NCBI GenBank assembly: GCA_020636315.1
Contig: JACJYA010000012.1
Coordinates: 1-64,000, forward strand
Direction: 5' to 3'
Source: Lewinellaceae bacterium
GTDB taxonomy: Bacteria > Bacteroidota > Bacteroidia > Chitinophagales > Saprospiraceae
Length of the DNA: 64,000 nt
The notes below the pieces were generated by a model. That model had not been told where the DNA came from. It made no database searches and saw nothing but the letters and a program-made list of their open reading frames with translations. The first letter of the stretch is position 1; each line of letters begins with the position of its first letter. Position numbers and translations under genes: made by a program. Below, in pieces: positions 44,569-54,518 of this stretch.

Positions 44569-47280
44569 ATGGCACTTTCCACACGGTATAACCCCCAGGA
44601 AACGGAAGCAAAGTGGTACGGCCACTGGATGGAAAAAGATTATTTCCATTCCGAACCCGATGAGCGGGAACCTTTTACCATTGTCATCCCCCCGCCCAAC
44701 GTAACCGGTGTGCTGCATATGGGCCACATGCTGAACAACACCATTCAGGACATCCTCATCCGCAAGGCGCGGCTGGACGGTAAGAACGCCTGCTGGGTGC
44801 CGGGCACCGACCACGCCTCTATTGCCACCGAGGCCAAGGTGGTGAAGATGCTGCGCGCCCGGGGCATTAAAAAATCCGATATCAGCCGGGAGGAATTTAT
44901 GCAGTATGCCTTTGAGTGGAAAGACAAATACGGCGGCATCATCCTGGACCAGCTCAAGAAACTGGGAGCTTCCTGTGACTGGAAGCGCACCCGTTTTACC
45001 ATGGAGCCGAAATTGTCGGAGGCGGTGATCAGGACTTTCGTCCGCCTCTATCGCAAAGGCAAGATATACCGGGGGCTTCGGATGACCAACTGGGACCCGG
45101 AGGCGAAGACTGTGTTGTCCAACGAAGAGGTGATTTACAAGGAAGAGAATTCCAGGCTCTATTACGTTCGTTACAGGATCGAAGGGACTGAGGACGAGTG
45201 GATCACCATCGCGACCGTCCGCCCGGAAACCATCCTTGGCGACACGGCCATTGCCACCCACCCCGATGATGAGCGCTATGCTCACCTCAAAGGCAAACGC
45301 GCTATGGTGCCTCTGATCAACCGCCCCATCCCCATCATTCAGGATACTTATGTGGAGCGGGAGTTCGGAACGGGCGCCCTGAAGATCACGCCCGCGCACG
45401 ACCCCAACGACTATGAGATCGGCCTGCGCCACAACCTGGAGGTGGTCGATACACTGAATGAAGACGGCACCCTGAGTGAGGCGGCGCAGCGCTACATCGG
45501 AGAAGATCGTTTCAGAGCCCGCAAACTCATTGTCAAGGACCTGGAAGATGCGGGGCATCTCGTCAAGGTTGAGGACTACCGGAATAAGGTGGGCCGTTCT
45601 GAGCGTACGGACGCCATCGTCGAACCCAGGCTGACCCTGCAGTGGTTCGTCGATATGAAGGACTTCGCCAAAACTGCGCTCGATGCGGTGGAAAGAGGCG
45701 ATGTGAAGTTTCACCCCGGACACTTCTGGAATATGTTCAACAGCTGGCTCAATGAAGAGAACATCCGCGACTGGTGCATTTCCCGGCAATTGTGGTGGGG
45801 GCAGCGCATTCCGGCCTGGTATTACGAGGATGAGTTCTTCGTGGCCGAAACGGCGGAGGAAGCCCTGGAGCAGGCCCGTGAAAAACTGAATATGCCCGGA
45901 CTGCAGATCGAAGATCTGCATCAGGATGAAGACGTGCTGGATACCTGGTTTTCCTCCCAGCTCTGGCCCATTTCCGTTTTTGATGGTTTCGAAAACCAGG
46001 ATGAACTGCGGTATTACTATCCCACCAATGTGCTCGTCACGGCCTGGGACATCATTTTTTTCTGGGTGGCCCGCATGATCATGATGGGCTACGAGTGGGC
46101 TCCCGAACTGTTGGGTGATGAGTTTGTAAAGGCCAAAGGGGCGCAGCCGTTCAATCACGTTTATTTTACAGGTATGGTTCGCGACTCCCACCGCAAAAAA
46201 ATGAGCAAGTCGCTGGGCAACTCTCCGGATGCGCTGGAGCTGATCGACACATACGGCGCCGATGGCGTACGCTTCGGCCTGTTGTCCAGTGCGGCGGCGG
46301 GCAACGACATCATTTTCGATGCGCCCTTTGACAAGGAAACCAACCAGATCCTTAACGAAAGCCGCCTTTGTGAGCAGGGCCGCAACTTCTGCAACAAAAT
46401 GTGGAATGCCCTGCGCCTGATCACGGGCTGGGAAGTGAAGGATGGCAAGGCCGATGCCATCAACCGCCTGGCCGCAGAGTGGATGGAGGAGAAACTCAGC
46501 CAGGCCATTGAAAAGATCGAAGCCAATTTTGCCGAGTTCCGCCTTTCCGATACCATCATGACCCTGTACAAACTCATCTGGGACGATTTCTGCAGCTGGT
46601 ACCTGGAAATGGTCAAACCCGAGTACGGACAGCCCATTGACCGGGAAACCTATGAGCAGTCTATCGGCCTTTTTGAGCGCCTGATGACGGTCCTTCATCC
46701 TTTCATGCCTTTCGTTACAGAGGAAATATGGCACCACCTCCGGGACAGAAAGGAAGGGGATGATTGTGTTGTAAGCCGGTATCCGAAACCCCGGGATTAT
46801 GACCAGGGCCTGATCAACCGGGTAGAAGAGGCTAAGGATATCGTTGCCAACGTTCGTGAGGTGCGCAATAATAAAGGCATCAAGATGAAGGAGTTGCTGA
46901 AACTCTACGTCCAGGATACAGAAGGCACGCACCACCTGCTGGAACTGAATGGCCTGAAGGAGATGATCATCAAGATGGCCAACCTCGAAAGCCTGGAGTT
47001 CACCGAAGAGGAAGTGGAAAACAGCGTGTCTTTTTTGTCGGGAACCGATAAGTTCTTCCTGGAGCTCAAGCAGGAGATCAACACCGAGGAGGAACGGGAA
47101 CGCCTGCAGAAGGAGCTGGACTATTACCAGGGTTTTGTTCAGTCGGTCATGAAAAAGCTGAACAACGACCGCTTTGTCAACAATGCTCCCGCTCCGGTCG
47201 TGGAAAAAGAACGCCAGAAGCTGGCCGACGGAGAGTCGAAGATCAAAAACCTGGAAGAGGCGCTGGCGCAACTGGGGTAA
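44569..47280 (+). CDS. valS: Valyl-tRNA synthetase
   Basis: 903 residues, normal length. It attaches valine to tRNA-Val and edits threonine. The HIGH motif is PPNVTGVLHMGHMLNN near residue 43, the KMSKS motif KKMSKSLGNS near 544, and the inserted CP1 editing domain lies between about 190 and 340 (TVRPETILGDTAIATHPDD). The C-terminal coiled coil (about 835-903, ending KNLEEALAQL) is the tRNA arm. A long open frame on the opposite strand through this gene is a shadow. Confidence 0.97.
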   Translation: MALSTRYNPQETEAKWYGHWMEKDYFHSEPDEREPFTIVIPPPNVTGVLHMGHMLNNTIQDILIRKARLDGKNACWVPGTDHASIATEAKVVKMLRARGIKKSDISREEFMQYAFEWKDKYGGIILDQLKKLGASCDWKRTRFTMEPKLSEAVIRTFVRLYRKGKIYRGLRMTNWDPEAKTVLSNEEVIYKEENSRLYYVRYRIEGTEDEWITIATVRPETILGDTAIATHPDDERYAHLKGKRAMVPLINRPIPIIQDTYVEREFGTGALKITPAHDPNDYEIGLRHNLEVVDTLNEDGTLSEAAQRYIGEDRFRARKLIVKDLEDAGHLVKVEDYRNKVGRSERTDAIVEPRLTLQWFVDMKDFAKTALDAVERGDVKFHPGHFWNMFNSWLNEENIRDWCISRQLWWGQRIPAWYYEDEFFVAETAEEALEQAREKLNMPGLQIEDLHQDEDVLDTWFSSQLWPISVFDGFENQDELRYYYPTNVLVTAWDIIFFWVARMIMMGYEWAPELLGDEFVKAKGAQPFNHVYFTGMVRDSHRKKMSKSLGNSPDALELIDTYGADGVRFGLLSSAAAGNDIIFDAPFDKETNQILNESRLCEQGRNFCNKMWNALRLITGWEVKDGKADAINRLAAEWMEEKLSQAIEKIEANFAEFRLSDTIMTLYKLIWDDFCSWYLEMVKPEYGQPIDRETYEQSIGLFERLMTVLHPFMPFVTEEIWHHLRDRKEGDDCVVSRYPKPRDYDQGLINRVEEAKDIVANVREVRNNKGIKMKELLKLYVQDTEGTHHLLELNGLKEMIIKMANLESLEFTEEEVENSVSFLSGTDKFFLELKQEINTEEERERLQKELDYYQGFVQSVMKKLNNDRFVNNAPAPVVEKERQKLADGESKIKNLEEALAQLG

Positions 47281-47288
47281 GCGGGGAA

Positions 47289-48440
47289 TTATTCTTCAGG
47301 GCATGGCCTGATCCTCACGTATTCAAAATTGACCTGTAAGGTGTCGGCCTGAGGATAGATGGGGTAGGGGATCTCCGGGCGCCCCTGGAAGGCCGCCAGG
47401 CCAATGTAACGAGGTGGCGGCAGGTTCAGTGACTGGCTCCTCAGGGCAATGAAATCTCCATCATCGATCTTGTGGAGCAGGAAATACTGGTTGCCCTGTA
47501 CCCTGGCTTTGAGCACAACGGAGTCTAAACGTACTCCTTCTGCATAGTTTAAGGCTGAAAGTATCTTTCTCCGGTTGTTGAAAGCGCTCGTTGGGAATAA
47601 AGTCCTGTTAGAATAGGTATCATCCCGTATGAATATATTGGTGGCGACACTCACCCCTTCCCAGGCGTAGGCCATCCGGAGGCTGGGAACAACGCTATGC
47701 CCGTAGAAAAGGAAAAACCCCGCCTGCTGATAGCGTTGCCCTGGAGTGAAATCCGTGATCTTAACTTCGATCTCACAACAGCTGCCGCACTCAAAGGCGC
47801 GGGCCAGAATATTAATGACCCAGGGCTTGTAGTCCCGGTTATCCAGGAAGGAATCACCGGGAAAGGTTTCCAGCGTCAGATATCCGCTTTCGGGATAACG
47901 CCCCCATAATTCATGATTGATGGAATCGGGGAACAAAAACCAGCCGTCGGCTTCCAGTTGTTCGAGGTTGGAATGGGTAAACCGGTAAAACAGGTTTGTC
48001 GGTTCAGGCCTGAGGACAGGCGGTAAAAAGAGGGCGGCTACAAAGACGCCAATAGCAATGGCTATAATGACGGCTGCTCTTTTAAGGCTACGGCCCGGAA
48101 GGGGGAATGTTTGGCGTCTTCTGTCCGTTTTTTCCTTTTCGGCGGAAAAGCTTTGCCCCTCCACCCAGAGGATGAATTCGTCATAGGTGCAAGGCTGCGC
48201 GGCATTGCCGTTCAGGACAAAGGTGGCGTATATATCTCTGATACGGGCCTGCGGTTCGTTATTGCCGCGCAGGAAATTCCGGATGGTATCCTTATGCAAT
48301 ACTTCGCCTACCTGTTCTTCTATTGCATGGCTGATGCGCCGGCAATAGCGGCTGGAAGGGTTGATGCGTTCATTTCCCATGGCCCGTTTCCAGACCTCCC
48401 GCCGCAGGCGATCGATGTAATCAGTGTTGTCTTTTTTCAT
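47289..48440 (-). CDS. Membrane protein with HTH-like N-terminus and extracellular LamG-like domain
   Basis: 383 residues. Residues about 10-100 are helical (SRYCRRISHAIEEQVGEVLH, KDTIRNFLRGNNEPQARIRD) and resemble the N-terminal HTH-like module seen in many Bacteroidota signalling proteins. A TM helix lies near 125-145 (AAVIIAIAIGVFVAALFLPP). The rest is a beta-rich extracytoplasmic domain like LamG/concanavalin folds (GRYPESGYLTLETFPGD, FECGSCCEIEVKI). A membrane-spanning regulator with outside sensing is a reasonable guess. It is convergent with valS with 8 bases between, and a good promoter lies upstream. Confidence 0.7.
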   Translation of the reverse strand: MKKDNTDYIDRLRREVWKRAMGNERINPSSRYCRRISHAIEEQVGEVLHKDTIRNFLRGNNEPQARIRDIYATFVLNGNAAQPCTYDEFILWVEGQSFSAEKEKTDRRRQTFPLPGRSLKRAAVIIAIAIGVFVAALFLPPVLRPEPTNLFYRFTHSNLEQLEADGWFLFPDSINHELWGRYPESGYLTLETFPGDSFLDNRDYKPWVINILARAFECGSCCEIEVKITDFTPGQRYQQAGFFLFYGHSVVPSLRMAYAWEGVSVATNIFIRDDTYSNRTLFPTSAFNNRRKILSALNYAEGVRLDSVVLKARVQGNQYFLLHKIDDGDFIALRSQSLNLPPPRYIGLAAFQGRPEIPYPIYPQADTLQVNFEYVRIRPCPEE

Positions 48441-48456
48441 GTTTGCTGTCGAAGAC

Positions 48457-48487
48457 CAAATATATACATTGCCGGACAGATAACAAT
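48457..48487 (-). promoter_or_regulatory. Bacteroidota-type promoter
   Basis: On the minus strand, ATTG (48484-48487) is followed after 19 bases by TATATTTG (48457-48464), an exact TAnnTTTG match at the standard spacing. It lies 16 bases before the start codon of the HTH/LamG-like gene. Confidence 0.7.
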
Positions 48488-48676
48488 GTTTACGCAGCAG
48501 TTTTCTCGCGATGGGTTTTCATTGGTTTTCACTTGTTTTCTTCCCTTTTTCTGTTGTATAATGGAGCCTGTCTTGTTTGTAATTCAGAAAACTACCCCTG
48601 TATATCCTCAAAAAACCAATCCTTTCCTCCCCTCATCCATTAGGAGCTCGCCGTATTTTATACCGAATTATATTAT

Positions 48677-48924
48677 TATGCGAATCCAGGGCTAAAACGT
48701 CCTGTAGGGACGACATATCGGAAGACGTGGCCCCGAGTTAGGGACGACCCGTGCCGTAGGTACGGGACATAGCGATCAGGCCAACGCCGATGTGCCGTAC
48801 CTACGGCACGGAGGTTCATTTTTCACCATTTTTTTACCGATATTTTGTACCTAACGGCACAATATCTAAGTATCCGGCCGGCGCCGGTAGTCAAATCGCC
48901 CCCATTTAGCTCTGGATTCGCATA
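48677..48924. mobile_element. MITE-like element with nested palindromes
   Basis: Outer arms TATGCGAATCCAGGGCTAAA (48677-48696) and TTTAGCTCTGGATTCGCATA (48905-48924) are inverted, 19 of 20 positions matching. Inside, CCGTGCCGTAGGTACGG (48749-48765) and CCGTACCTACGGCACGG (48795-48811) are a perfect 17-base inverted pair with a 29-base loop. A third hairpin, GATATTTTG/CACAATATC, lies near 48839-48867. The 248-base span has no gene. Size and nesting suit a non-autonomous mobile element or REP-type repeat. Confidence 0.6.
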
Positions 48925-48934
48925 TTATTCTATT

Positions 48935-49108
48935 AACGTGAGGTTTGACCTGACTATCCTGTTTTCCAGCAAGATAAGCCAGATTTAAGTTGAGGCTAAG
49001 GTTGAGATTGAGGGGCCAAGACTGGCCAACGAAGCAAAATGGATAAAATATTCCTTTCCCCGGGCGCTCTCCAGCCTCAGCCTTGACCTCAACCTCAAAC
49101 CTCACGTT
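48935..49108. repeat. Second inverted-repeat element adjacent to the first
   Basis: AACGTGAGGTTTGA (48935-48948) and TCAAACCTCACGTT (49095-49108) are perfectly inverted over 14 bases. Inside, GAGGCTAAGGTTGAG-type sequence near 48988 faces CTCAGCCTTGACCTC near 49075, so pairing can continue imperfectly. Confidence 0.55.
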
Positions 49109-49316
49109 TTATTATGGATGATTGGGATGCTTCGGTGGCTTCACACAGTTTATTCTATGCCCTCTCCGGTGGTTGATGTAAAAGAAAAGCCTTTTGAGTT
49201 GCAATACTCCAACCCTGTTTCAGGAGATGGGCAGCTCTGCCTTTCCATGGCTTCCTGGCCCGGAATGCGAGGTAAGCCGGTATGGGCTACGCGCCAGATG
49301 AATCTGGCACGTCCGG

Positions 49317-51806
49317 TTAGCGCTGAATGGCCAGCTTTCCCACCGCTGAGCCTTCCTCAGCCAGGAATTTCACGGTGTATAAACCCGGTGGCGCCTGGCT
49401 GATGTCGATAGGTGGTATTTCCCCGGCTACGTCGCCCAGGAACTCCCTTCTGATCACTTTCCCCGATAAGGTGGTTATTACCAGCCAGGCATTGCGGTAG
49501 GATCTTCCGGCATCAAGCTCCAGCCGGGTGAAGTCGCCGGCCGGGTTGGGAGACAATTTCAATGTATTCCGGGCTGAGGCTGTTGCTTCCCCCGTTGCCA
49601 CCAGGCAATCTCCATTCGTGCCCAGGTGCAGGCGCAGGACGGGTACGATGTTATAGCCGAAGCCGATGGTGCTGAAAGTGCCCGTATTTCCCACATCCAG
49701 CACGCTGGCATACTGAGGGTGGCCCAGGGAGTCGTTCACAAACCAGGTAGCCTGATAGTCGATAGTGTCGGAAGCCTGCAGGAAACAATCCCTGAAAAAG
49801 GAGTCGTAGCGCAGCACGAGCAGGTAATACGTATCGTCTTTCAGGTTTTCCCCTTGATTGTTGGCAGAGATGGGCAGGTGGATCAACCCCGGGCCGTCCA
49901 GTTCTGAGAAGGTATAGGTGTTGCCGGTGAGAAAGGCCAGGCTTTCAGATGAGATCTCCCCATCGTCGTTCAGTACGCCGTTCCATTCAAAAAGCAATAG
50001 GGTGATGTCTTCTCCCTGCAACTGGCCGGGGTTGGCAATACCGAAACTGGCGGCGCAGGCATAAAAACCCTGGCCTTTCGGCACGTAAAAGATATTGCCG
50101 TAACTGTAGGACTTGCTCTCTGAAGGGGCAATATCTCTAGTAGGGCCAAACTCTTTGGCAAAAGTGAAATCGGATACCCAAAAACGCCAGTACAGGGTAT
50201 CGTCTTCCGGCCGGGCATCGGGCTGGTTATGGCTTACGGCGTAGAAAGCCTCATATTCTCCGGGCTCCATGAGGGCTTCGGCATTCAATTCTCTGTTGAA
50301 GAAGACATTTTCCACCAGGGAATCAACGGGGATATCACCAAAGAACAAGGTGTCGGCAAATACAATATTATTATCACTTAACCTGCGCACTACAGCCTCC
50401 AGCCGGACGCCTTCCGCCGTTTCGGCCCCGACATTGACCACGTCGCAAAGCAGAGTCTCCTCCTGCACCTGGCTTTTCGGAGTGACGGCATTCGGCGTTA
50501 TGGCGAAGAAGTTCCGGTTGGCTCTCATGTCCCGGCCCTGCCTTTCGACTATGGCAATATCATCCAGCGCCCAGAAATAAAAATCACCGGCCCAGGTAAA
50601 CTTAATACGGAAATCGCTGCTTCCTTCGGCATCCGGCAGCGGAAAGTAGGGCGAGTTATTAAAAGGAGGGGAGGTTCTGAAGTTAAAACTGGTGACGGGG
50701 GTTTGGTAAGGATTAACATTGACCGGGTCACTCCAGTTCTCTCCGCCATCGGTGCTGTAAGCGAAAGAAGTGATGAACCTGGCGCCTTCCTGTGTCTGAG
50801 GGGCGCCCGGAGCCAGGTTGCCGAGCCAGCCGAGTTGGGTGAACTGGAGAGCGAGCGGCTTTTCTACTTCGCTGAGGTCGATTGGAGGAGAGATCAATTC
50901 ACATACAAAGGCATTAATCACAGTTCCCTGGCTGGGCACTTCTCCTCCGGTATTGTAAAAGTCGGCGTTAAAGGCCATGGCGCCATCGGAAGCAGTAGGC
51001 GAATGGATAAAGGCGTCGCGTTCCGCAAAGAAAAGGCCAAAGCCGTTGCCCACATCCCCCGCCGTTGTCCATTTCCAAAGGGAATCAGGAGAAAAAACGG
51101 GACTGGAAACCCATCCGTTGTCGCCATGGCCAAAGCTCTCATAGAACACTGCATTCTCCGGCCGGCCGGGGTTTTGGGTACTCAGGAGTATGTCGTCAAT
51201 CAGCCAGGCAAACTCGTAATTGCCGCGCCATTCCCATTCGAGATAAACCTGAGGCTGGTTGGCGGCGAATTCGCTGATGTCCAGAGTGACAAAGTATGCT
51301 TTGCCTCCCGCCAGTTCCACGATGGGGGCAAACTGAAATGCACCATCCTTTTCAAGCATGGAAAAGGGATGATAGGTTTTCGTACCGGCATTGGACATTA
51401 CCCTGAGGATCGCGTTATCCGCCGCATTCTTGTTTGCAGTGCCTATTGACGTCTGGAATTGCAGAAAAACCTGGTTTTTCCCGCTGCAGTCAATAGCCGA
51501 ACTGGTCAGGCGGCTGATGTGCCCGTCGTTGGATAGCGGGCCGGTAGCGTCAGAATTGGCGAATACGAAACCATTGCCCGCAGTAGTGGCCCCAAACCGC
51601 CCTCCGGGCAGCAGGTTCTGTAGGCCACATTCGTTTATATCAGGGCAGCCCTGCCAGATAACGCCATTGCCGGAAATGTCTTCCGATGCCCAGCCGTCGG
51701 GCAGGGTTCCTCCGGCAAAACCTATTTCCAGAAAAACCTGGGCATCCGCCGCTTGCCGGTACAACAACATAAGGGTCAATAACAAAAAGGTAAATGTCCG
51801 TTTCAT
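49317..51806 (-). CDS. Large exported protein with T9SS C-terminal sorting domain
   Basis: 829 residues from the ATG at 51806 (MKRTFTFLLLTLMLLYRQAA), which gives a signal peptide; a TTG start at 51812 adds two residues. The body has two MAM/jelly-roll-like modules (about 25-215 and 225-430) with FAGGTLPDGWASED and LIDDILLSTQNPG-type strands, and a beta-sandwich stretch. The last 80 residues are a type A sorting domain: LKLSPNPAGDFTRLELD, then PPGLYTVKFLAEEGSAVGKL. It is exported by the type IX system and probably attached to or released from the surface. The function is unknown. Confidence 0.88.
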   Translation of the reverse strand: MKRTFTFLLLTLMLLYRQAADAQVFLEIGFAGGTLPDGWASEDISGNGVIWQGCPDINECGLQNLLPGGRFGATTAGNGFVFANSDATGPLSNDGHISRLTSSAIDCSGKNQVFLQFQTSIGTANKNAADNAILRVMSNAGTKTYHPFSMLEKDGAFQFAPIVELAGGKAYFVTLDISEFAANQPQVYLEWEWRGNYEFAWLIDDILLSTQNPGRPENAVFYESFGHGDNGWVSSPVFSPDSLWKWTTAGDVGNGFGLFFAERDAFIHSPTASDGAMAFNADFYNTGGEVPSQGTVINAFVCELISPPIDLSEVEKPLALQFTQLGWLGNLAPGAPQTQEGARFITSFAYSTDGGENWSDPVNVNPYQTPVTSFNFRTSPPFNNSPYFPLPDAEGSSDFRIKFTWAGDFYFWALDDIAIVERQGRDMRANRNFFAITPNAVTPKSQVQEETLLCDVVNVGAETAEGVRLEAVVRRLSDNNIVFADTLFFGDIPVDSLVENVFFNRELNAEALMEPGEYEAFYAVSHNQPDARPEDDTLYWRFWVSDFTFAKEFGPTRDIAPSESKSYSYGNIFYVPKGQGFYACAASFGIANPGQLQGEDITLLLFEWNGVLNDDGEISSESLAFLTGNTYTFSELDGPGLIHLPISANNQGENLKDDTYYLLVLRYDSFFRDCFLQASDTIDYQATWFVNDSLGHPQYASVLDVGNTGTFSTIGFGYNIVPVLRLHLGTNGDCLVATGEATASARNTLKLSPNPAGDFTRLELDAGRSYRNAWLVITTLSGKVIRREFLGDVAGEIPPIDISQAPPGLYTVKFLAEEGSAVGKLAIQR

Positions 51807-52039
51807 AGGCAAAACATTTAGAGTTTATTGATGGAGTCAGGGCAGTGAAATGCACAGCACTTTCGCAGGCATTGGCAAATACCTTCCTGCTCTCCTGCGG
51901 TTAATGATAAGGAGAAGGCTGTGCGTTAACGATGTGGCGGATTATTTTGTCAATATAGGCAAAAAAGGAGTGAGCAGGAAAGTCCGAATTCGTGGGCTGG
52001 TCATCTGGCTTACTAAACAACATCAGGGCATGAGCAGCT

Positions 52040-53035
52040 CTAAAGCGCAATGGTGCCGTTCTTCCGGTACGTTTGGTATTCGGTTTCCAGCTGAGCTTTA
52101 TCAACCGGCACAACTCCGACTTTTTCACAGACCTGGCCGCCGGCAAGGTTGGCCAGTATGGCAATATCCCGGATATCCATGCCCAGGGAAAGGCCCAGGC
52201 CGGCGATGGCAAATACGGTGTCGCCGGCGCCGCAAACATCGGCAATAGTCCTCGGGTGAGTACCCAGTATTTCACTTTGGCCATCACCGTCATAGAAAAT
52301 TCCCTTTTCGGAAAGGGTGATCAGGGAATACCGGTTGCCGAGTTTGCCGTGGATCTGGCCGGCTGCTTTCTTCAGTGACTGGAGCCGGGGGGCAACCGGG
52401 AAAGAGAGCTGTGCCTGTATTTCCTTGAGGTTGGGTTTGAAGAGAGTGACGTGTTTGTAATCCCAGAAATTGTCGAACTTGGGGTCCACCGCAGTGGGAA
52501 TATCCCGCTTGATCGCCTCCAGCATTATTTCGTGGATCACCTTGTGCGTCAGTACGCCCTTGTTATAGTCCTGAAACAGAATGGCGTGGATGTCCCGGCT
52601 ATCCAAAACATCCCGGATACGCTCCATGAGAAGGGCTGCTTCCCGGGCGGACAAGCCATGGGTATCTTCATTATCGACCCGGAGAAGGTGCTGGCTGGCG
52701 GCGATGATCCGGGTTTTGACCGTGGTGCGCCTTTCATCAGATTGAAGAATGCCTTTGTCGGAGAGCTGCAGTTCAGGAAGGATATCGAAGAGTTGCCGGG
52801 AGTCTTCATCCCGGCCGGCCACTGAACAAAGATAGGGGGTGGCCCCCAGTGCCTTGAGGTTGAGCGCAACATTCCCTGCTCCGCCCAGGCGGTTGTCCCT
52901 GTTCTGAAGGTGGACGACCGGAACAGGAGCCTCCGGGGAAATGCGGCTGACTTTCCCGGTGAGGTAACGGTCGATCATCACATCGCCGACGATCAGTATA
53001 TTCTGGTGTTGGAAGGCGTTGAAAACTTGGGTCAT
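52040..53035 (-). CDS. hldA: D-glycero-beta-D-manno-heptose-7-phosphate kinase (PfkB family)
   Basis: 331 residues. The kinase prepares heptose for lipopolysaccharide inner core. PfkB features: the start NILIVGDVMIDRYLTGKVSR, the substrate block EAPVPVVHLQNRDNRLGGAG typical of RfaE1/HldE N-domains, and the catalytic motif TIADVCGAGDTVFAIAGLG with the active-site Asp. The length fits the kinase-only form, without the C-terminal nucleotidyltransferase of bifunctional HldE. It follows waaA on the same strand by 156 bases, consistent with a core-lipid cluster. Confidence 0.9.
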   Translation of the reverse strand: MTQVFNAFQHQNILIVGDVMIDRYLTGKVSRISPEAPVPVVHLQNRDNRLGGAGNVALNLKALGATPYLCSVAGRDEDSRQLFDILPELQLSDKGILQSDERRTTVKTRIIAASQHLLRVDNEDTHGLSAREAALLMERIRDVLDSRDIHAILFQDYNKGVLTHKVIHEIMLEAIKRDIPTAVDPKFDNFWDYKHVTLFKPNLKEIQAQLSFPVAPRLQSLKKAAGQIHGKLGNRYSLITLSEKGIFYDGDGQSEILGTHPRTIADVCGAGDTVFAIAGLGLSLGMDIRDIAILANLAGGQVCEKVGVVPVDKAQLETEYQTYRKNGTIAL

Positions 53036-53191
53036 TTTTTTGCACTACTTAACTAATAACAGTTGTGGGGTAAATTTAGAAAAAGTACGCTTCAAATTGT
53101 TTTTAACATTTTCTGCTTTGGTATGATTCCCAGCATAACTTGGTTTATGCCGGCCCGGATATGCCACTTCCGGATCAGGGGCCGGGCCGGG

Positions 53192-54436
53192 TTATCCCAT
53201 CAGCTGTTCGACGAATGCCGTCACCTTCCGGGTGGCGCCGCTATTGGCTTCAATATAATTCCGGGCTTTTTGGGAGGCTTTCCGGTATGTCGCCTCGTTG
53301 CACAGCTCGAAGAACCTTTTTTCCAGTTCTTCCTTCCCGCTGATGCTATACCCGCCTCCTGTATGCACCAGATACCGGGCTTCTTCAAATTTCTGATATC
53401 GGGGGCCGAAGATGACGGGCAATCCAAAAGCGATGGGCTCCAGGGTATTGTGCAGGCCTGAGCCGAAGGCGCCGCCGATATATGCTACCCGGCCGTATTG
53501 GTACAGGCCGGAAAGCATGCCTACGTTGTCGATGACCAGCACGCGGGCTTCCTGGTTTATCTCTCCTTCGGAATACCGGCAGGCAGGCAGCTCAAGGTTT
53601 TTCAGGATCTGCCGGATGTGGCCCTCATCCACCTGATGCGGAGCAATGATGGCCTTCCAGTTTTCCGGCAGCTTTTCATTCAAAAAAGGCAGGAGGTAAA
53701 CTTCGTCTTCGGGCCAGGAACTGCCAATGGCCAGGACGGGCGCTGTGCCTGCGAACTGTTCCGCCAAAGGAAAAGACGGGGCTGTTTCTGCGATCTGCCG
53801 GACGCGGTCAACCCGGGTATCTCCGGCAATGGAAAAGTTGTTGAATCCTGCCTCCTTCAGTTGCCGGGCGGAGCTTTCATTTTGAACGAAAATACGGGTG
53901 AACCATCCCGGTAACTGCCGGAAGATGGTTCCGTACCAGCGGAAGAAGAGTTGGCCGGGGCGAAACAGGGCGGAGATCAGTATGATGGGAACATTTACCC
54001 TTCTAAGTTCCCGGAGGAAGAAATACCAGAATTCGTATTTGACGAAAATGGCGGCAGTGGGTTGCCAGATCGCAACAAAATCACGGGCATTGGCCGGCGT
54101 ATCCAGGGGCAGATAAGTGATGTAATCGGCTCCTCTGTAGTCCTTTCTGACCTCGAAACCGGAGGGAGAAAAAAAGGTGAGCAGGATTTTCCACTCCGGA
54201 TGGGTTGTTTTCAGTTGCTCCATTACCGGCCTTCCCTGTTCAAATTCGCCGAGTGAAGCGCAGTGCACCCACAAAAGGCTGGCCGCGCCGCGTGGATTCC
54301 CTTGCAGCAGTTCGCGGTGGCGCCGGCGCCAATCTTTCCGCCCCGCAACCCAACCGGCAGCCTTGGGGTTGGCCAGCGCAGCCAGCCGGATGGCCAGGCC
54401 GTATAAGCGGATGGCGAGGAGGTAGAGGAGGTGCAT
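53192..54436 (-). CDS. waaA: Kdo transferase (3-deoxy-D-manno-octulosonic acid transferase)
   Basis: 414 residues from the ATG at 54436 (MHLLYLLAIRLYGLAIRLAA, one N-terminal membrane anchor); the start at 54517 is unlikely. The enzyme adds Kdo to lipid A precursor. The GT30 features are WVHCASLGEFEQGRPVMEQL (catalytic Glu), the donor-binding segment VAYIGGAFGSGLHNTLEPIA and the FGPRYQKFEEARYL region. The membrane anchor and cytoplasmic GT-B fold are as expected. Next on the strand is hldA. Confidence 0.95.
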   Translation of the reverse strand: MHLLYLLAIRLYGLAIRLAALANPKAAGWVAGRKDWRRRHRELLQGNPRGAASLLWVHCASLGEFEQGRPVMEQLKTTHPEWKILLTFFSPSGFEVRKDYRGADYITYLPLDTPANARDFVAIWQPTAAIFVKYEFWYFFLRELRRVNVPIILISALFRPGQLFFRWYGTIFRQLPGWFTRIFVQNESSARQLKEAGFNNFSIAGDTRVDRVRQIAETAPSFPLAEQFAGTAPVLAIGSSWPEDEVYLLPFLNEKLPENWKAIIAPHQVDEGHIRQILKNLELPACRYSEGEINQEARVLVIDNVGMLSGLYQYGRVAYIGGAFGSGLHNTLEPIAFGLPVIFGPRYQKFEEARYLVHTGGGYSISGKEELEKRFFELCNEATYRKASQKARNYIEANSGATRKVTAFVEQLMG

Positions 54437-54518
54437 TGGTGATTTGTGTATAAATGTATGATTACTTGGGTGTTTGGGAATGGTGACATGCACGAATAGT
54501 TGGGTTAATGAGTGCACC

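Larger units (their letters stand above)
48441..49316. other. Large gene-free gap with palindromic elements
   Basis: 876 bases. Short frames within it (such as 48443-48643 and 49118-49402) show no domain or start signals, and the latter overlaps the T9SS gene. The content is the promoter at 48457-48487 and two adjacent inverted-repeat elements (48677-48924 and 48935-49108). Confidence 0.6.

Noticed and set aside
43858..47271. A 1137-codon open frame on the minus strand
   Set aside because: It lies antisense to the histidine phosphatase and valS genes, whose motifs are complete. Its protein has no domain and reflects codon bias of the real strand.
49118..49402. 94-codon plus-strand frame
   Set aside because: It overlaps the C-terminal sorting domain of the T9SS protein in antisense and has no start signal.
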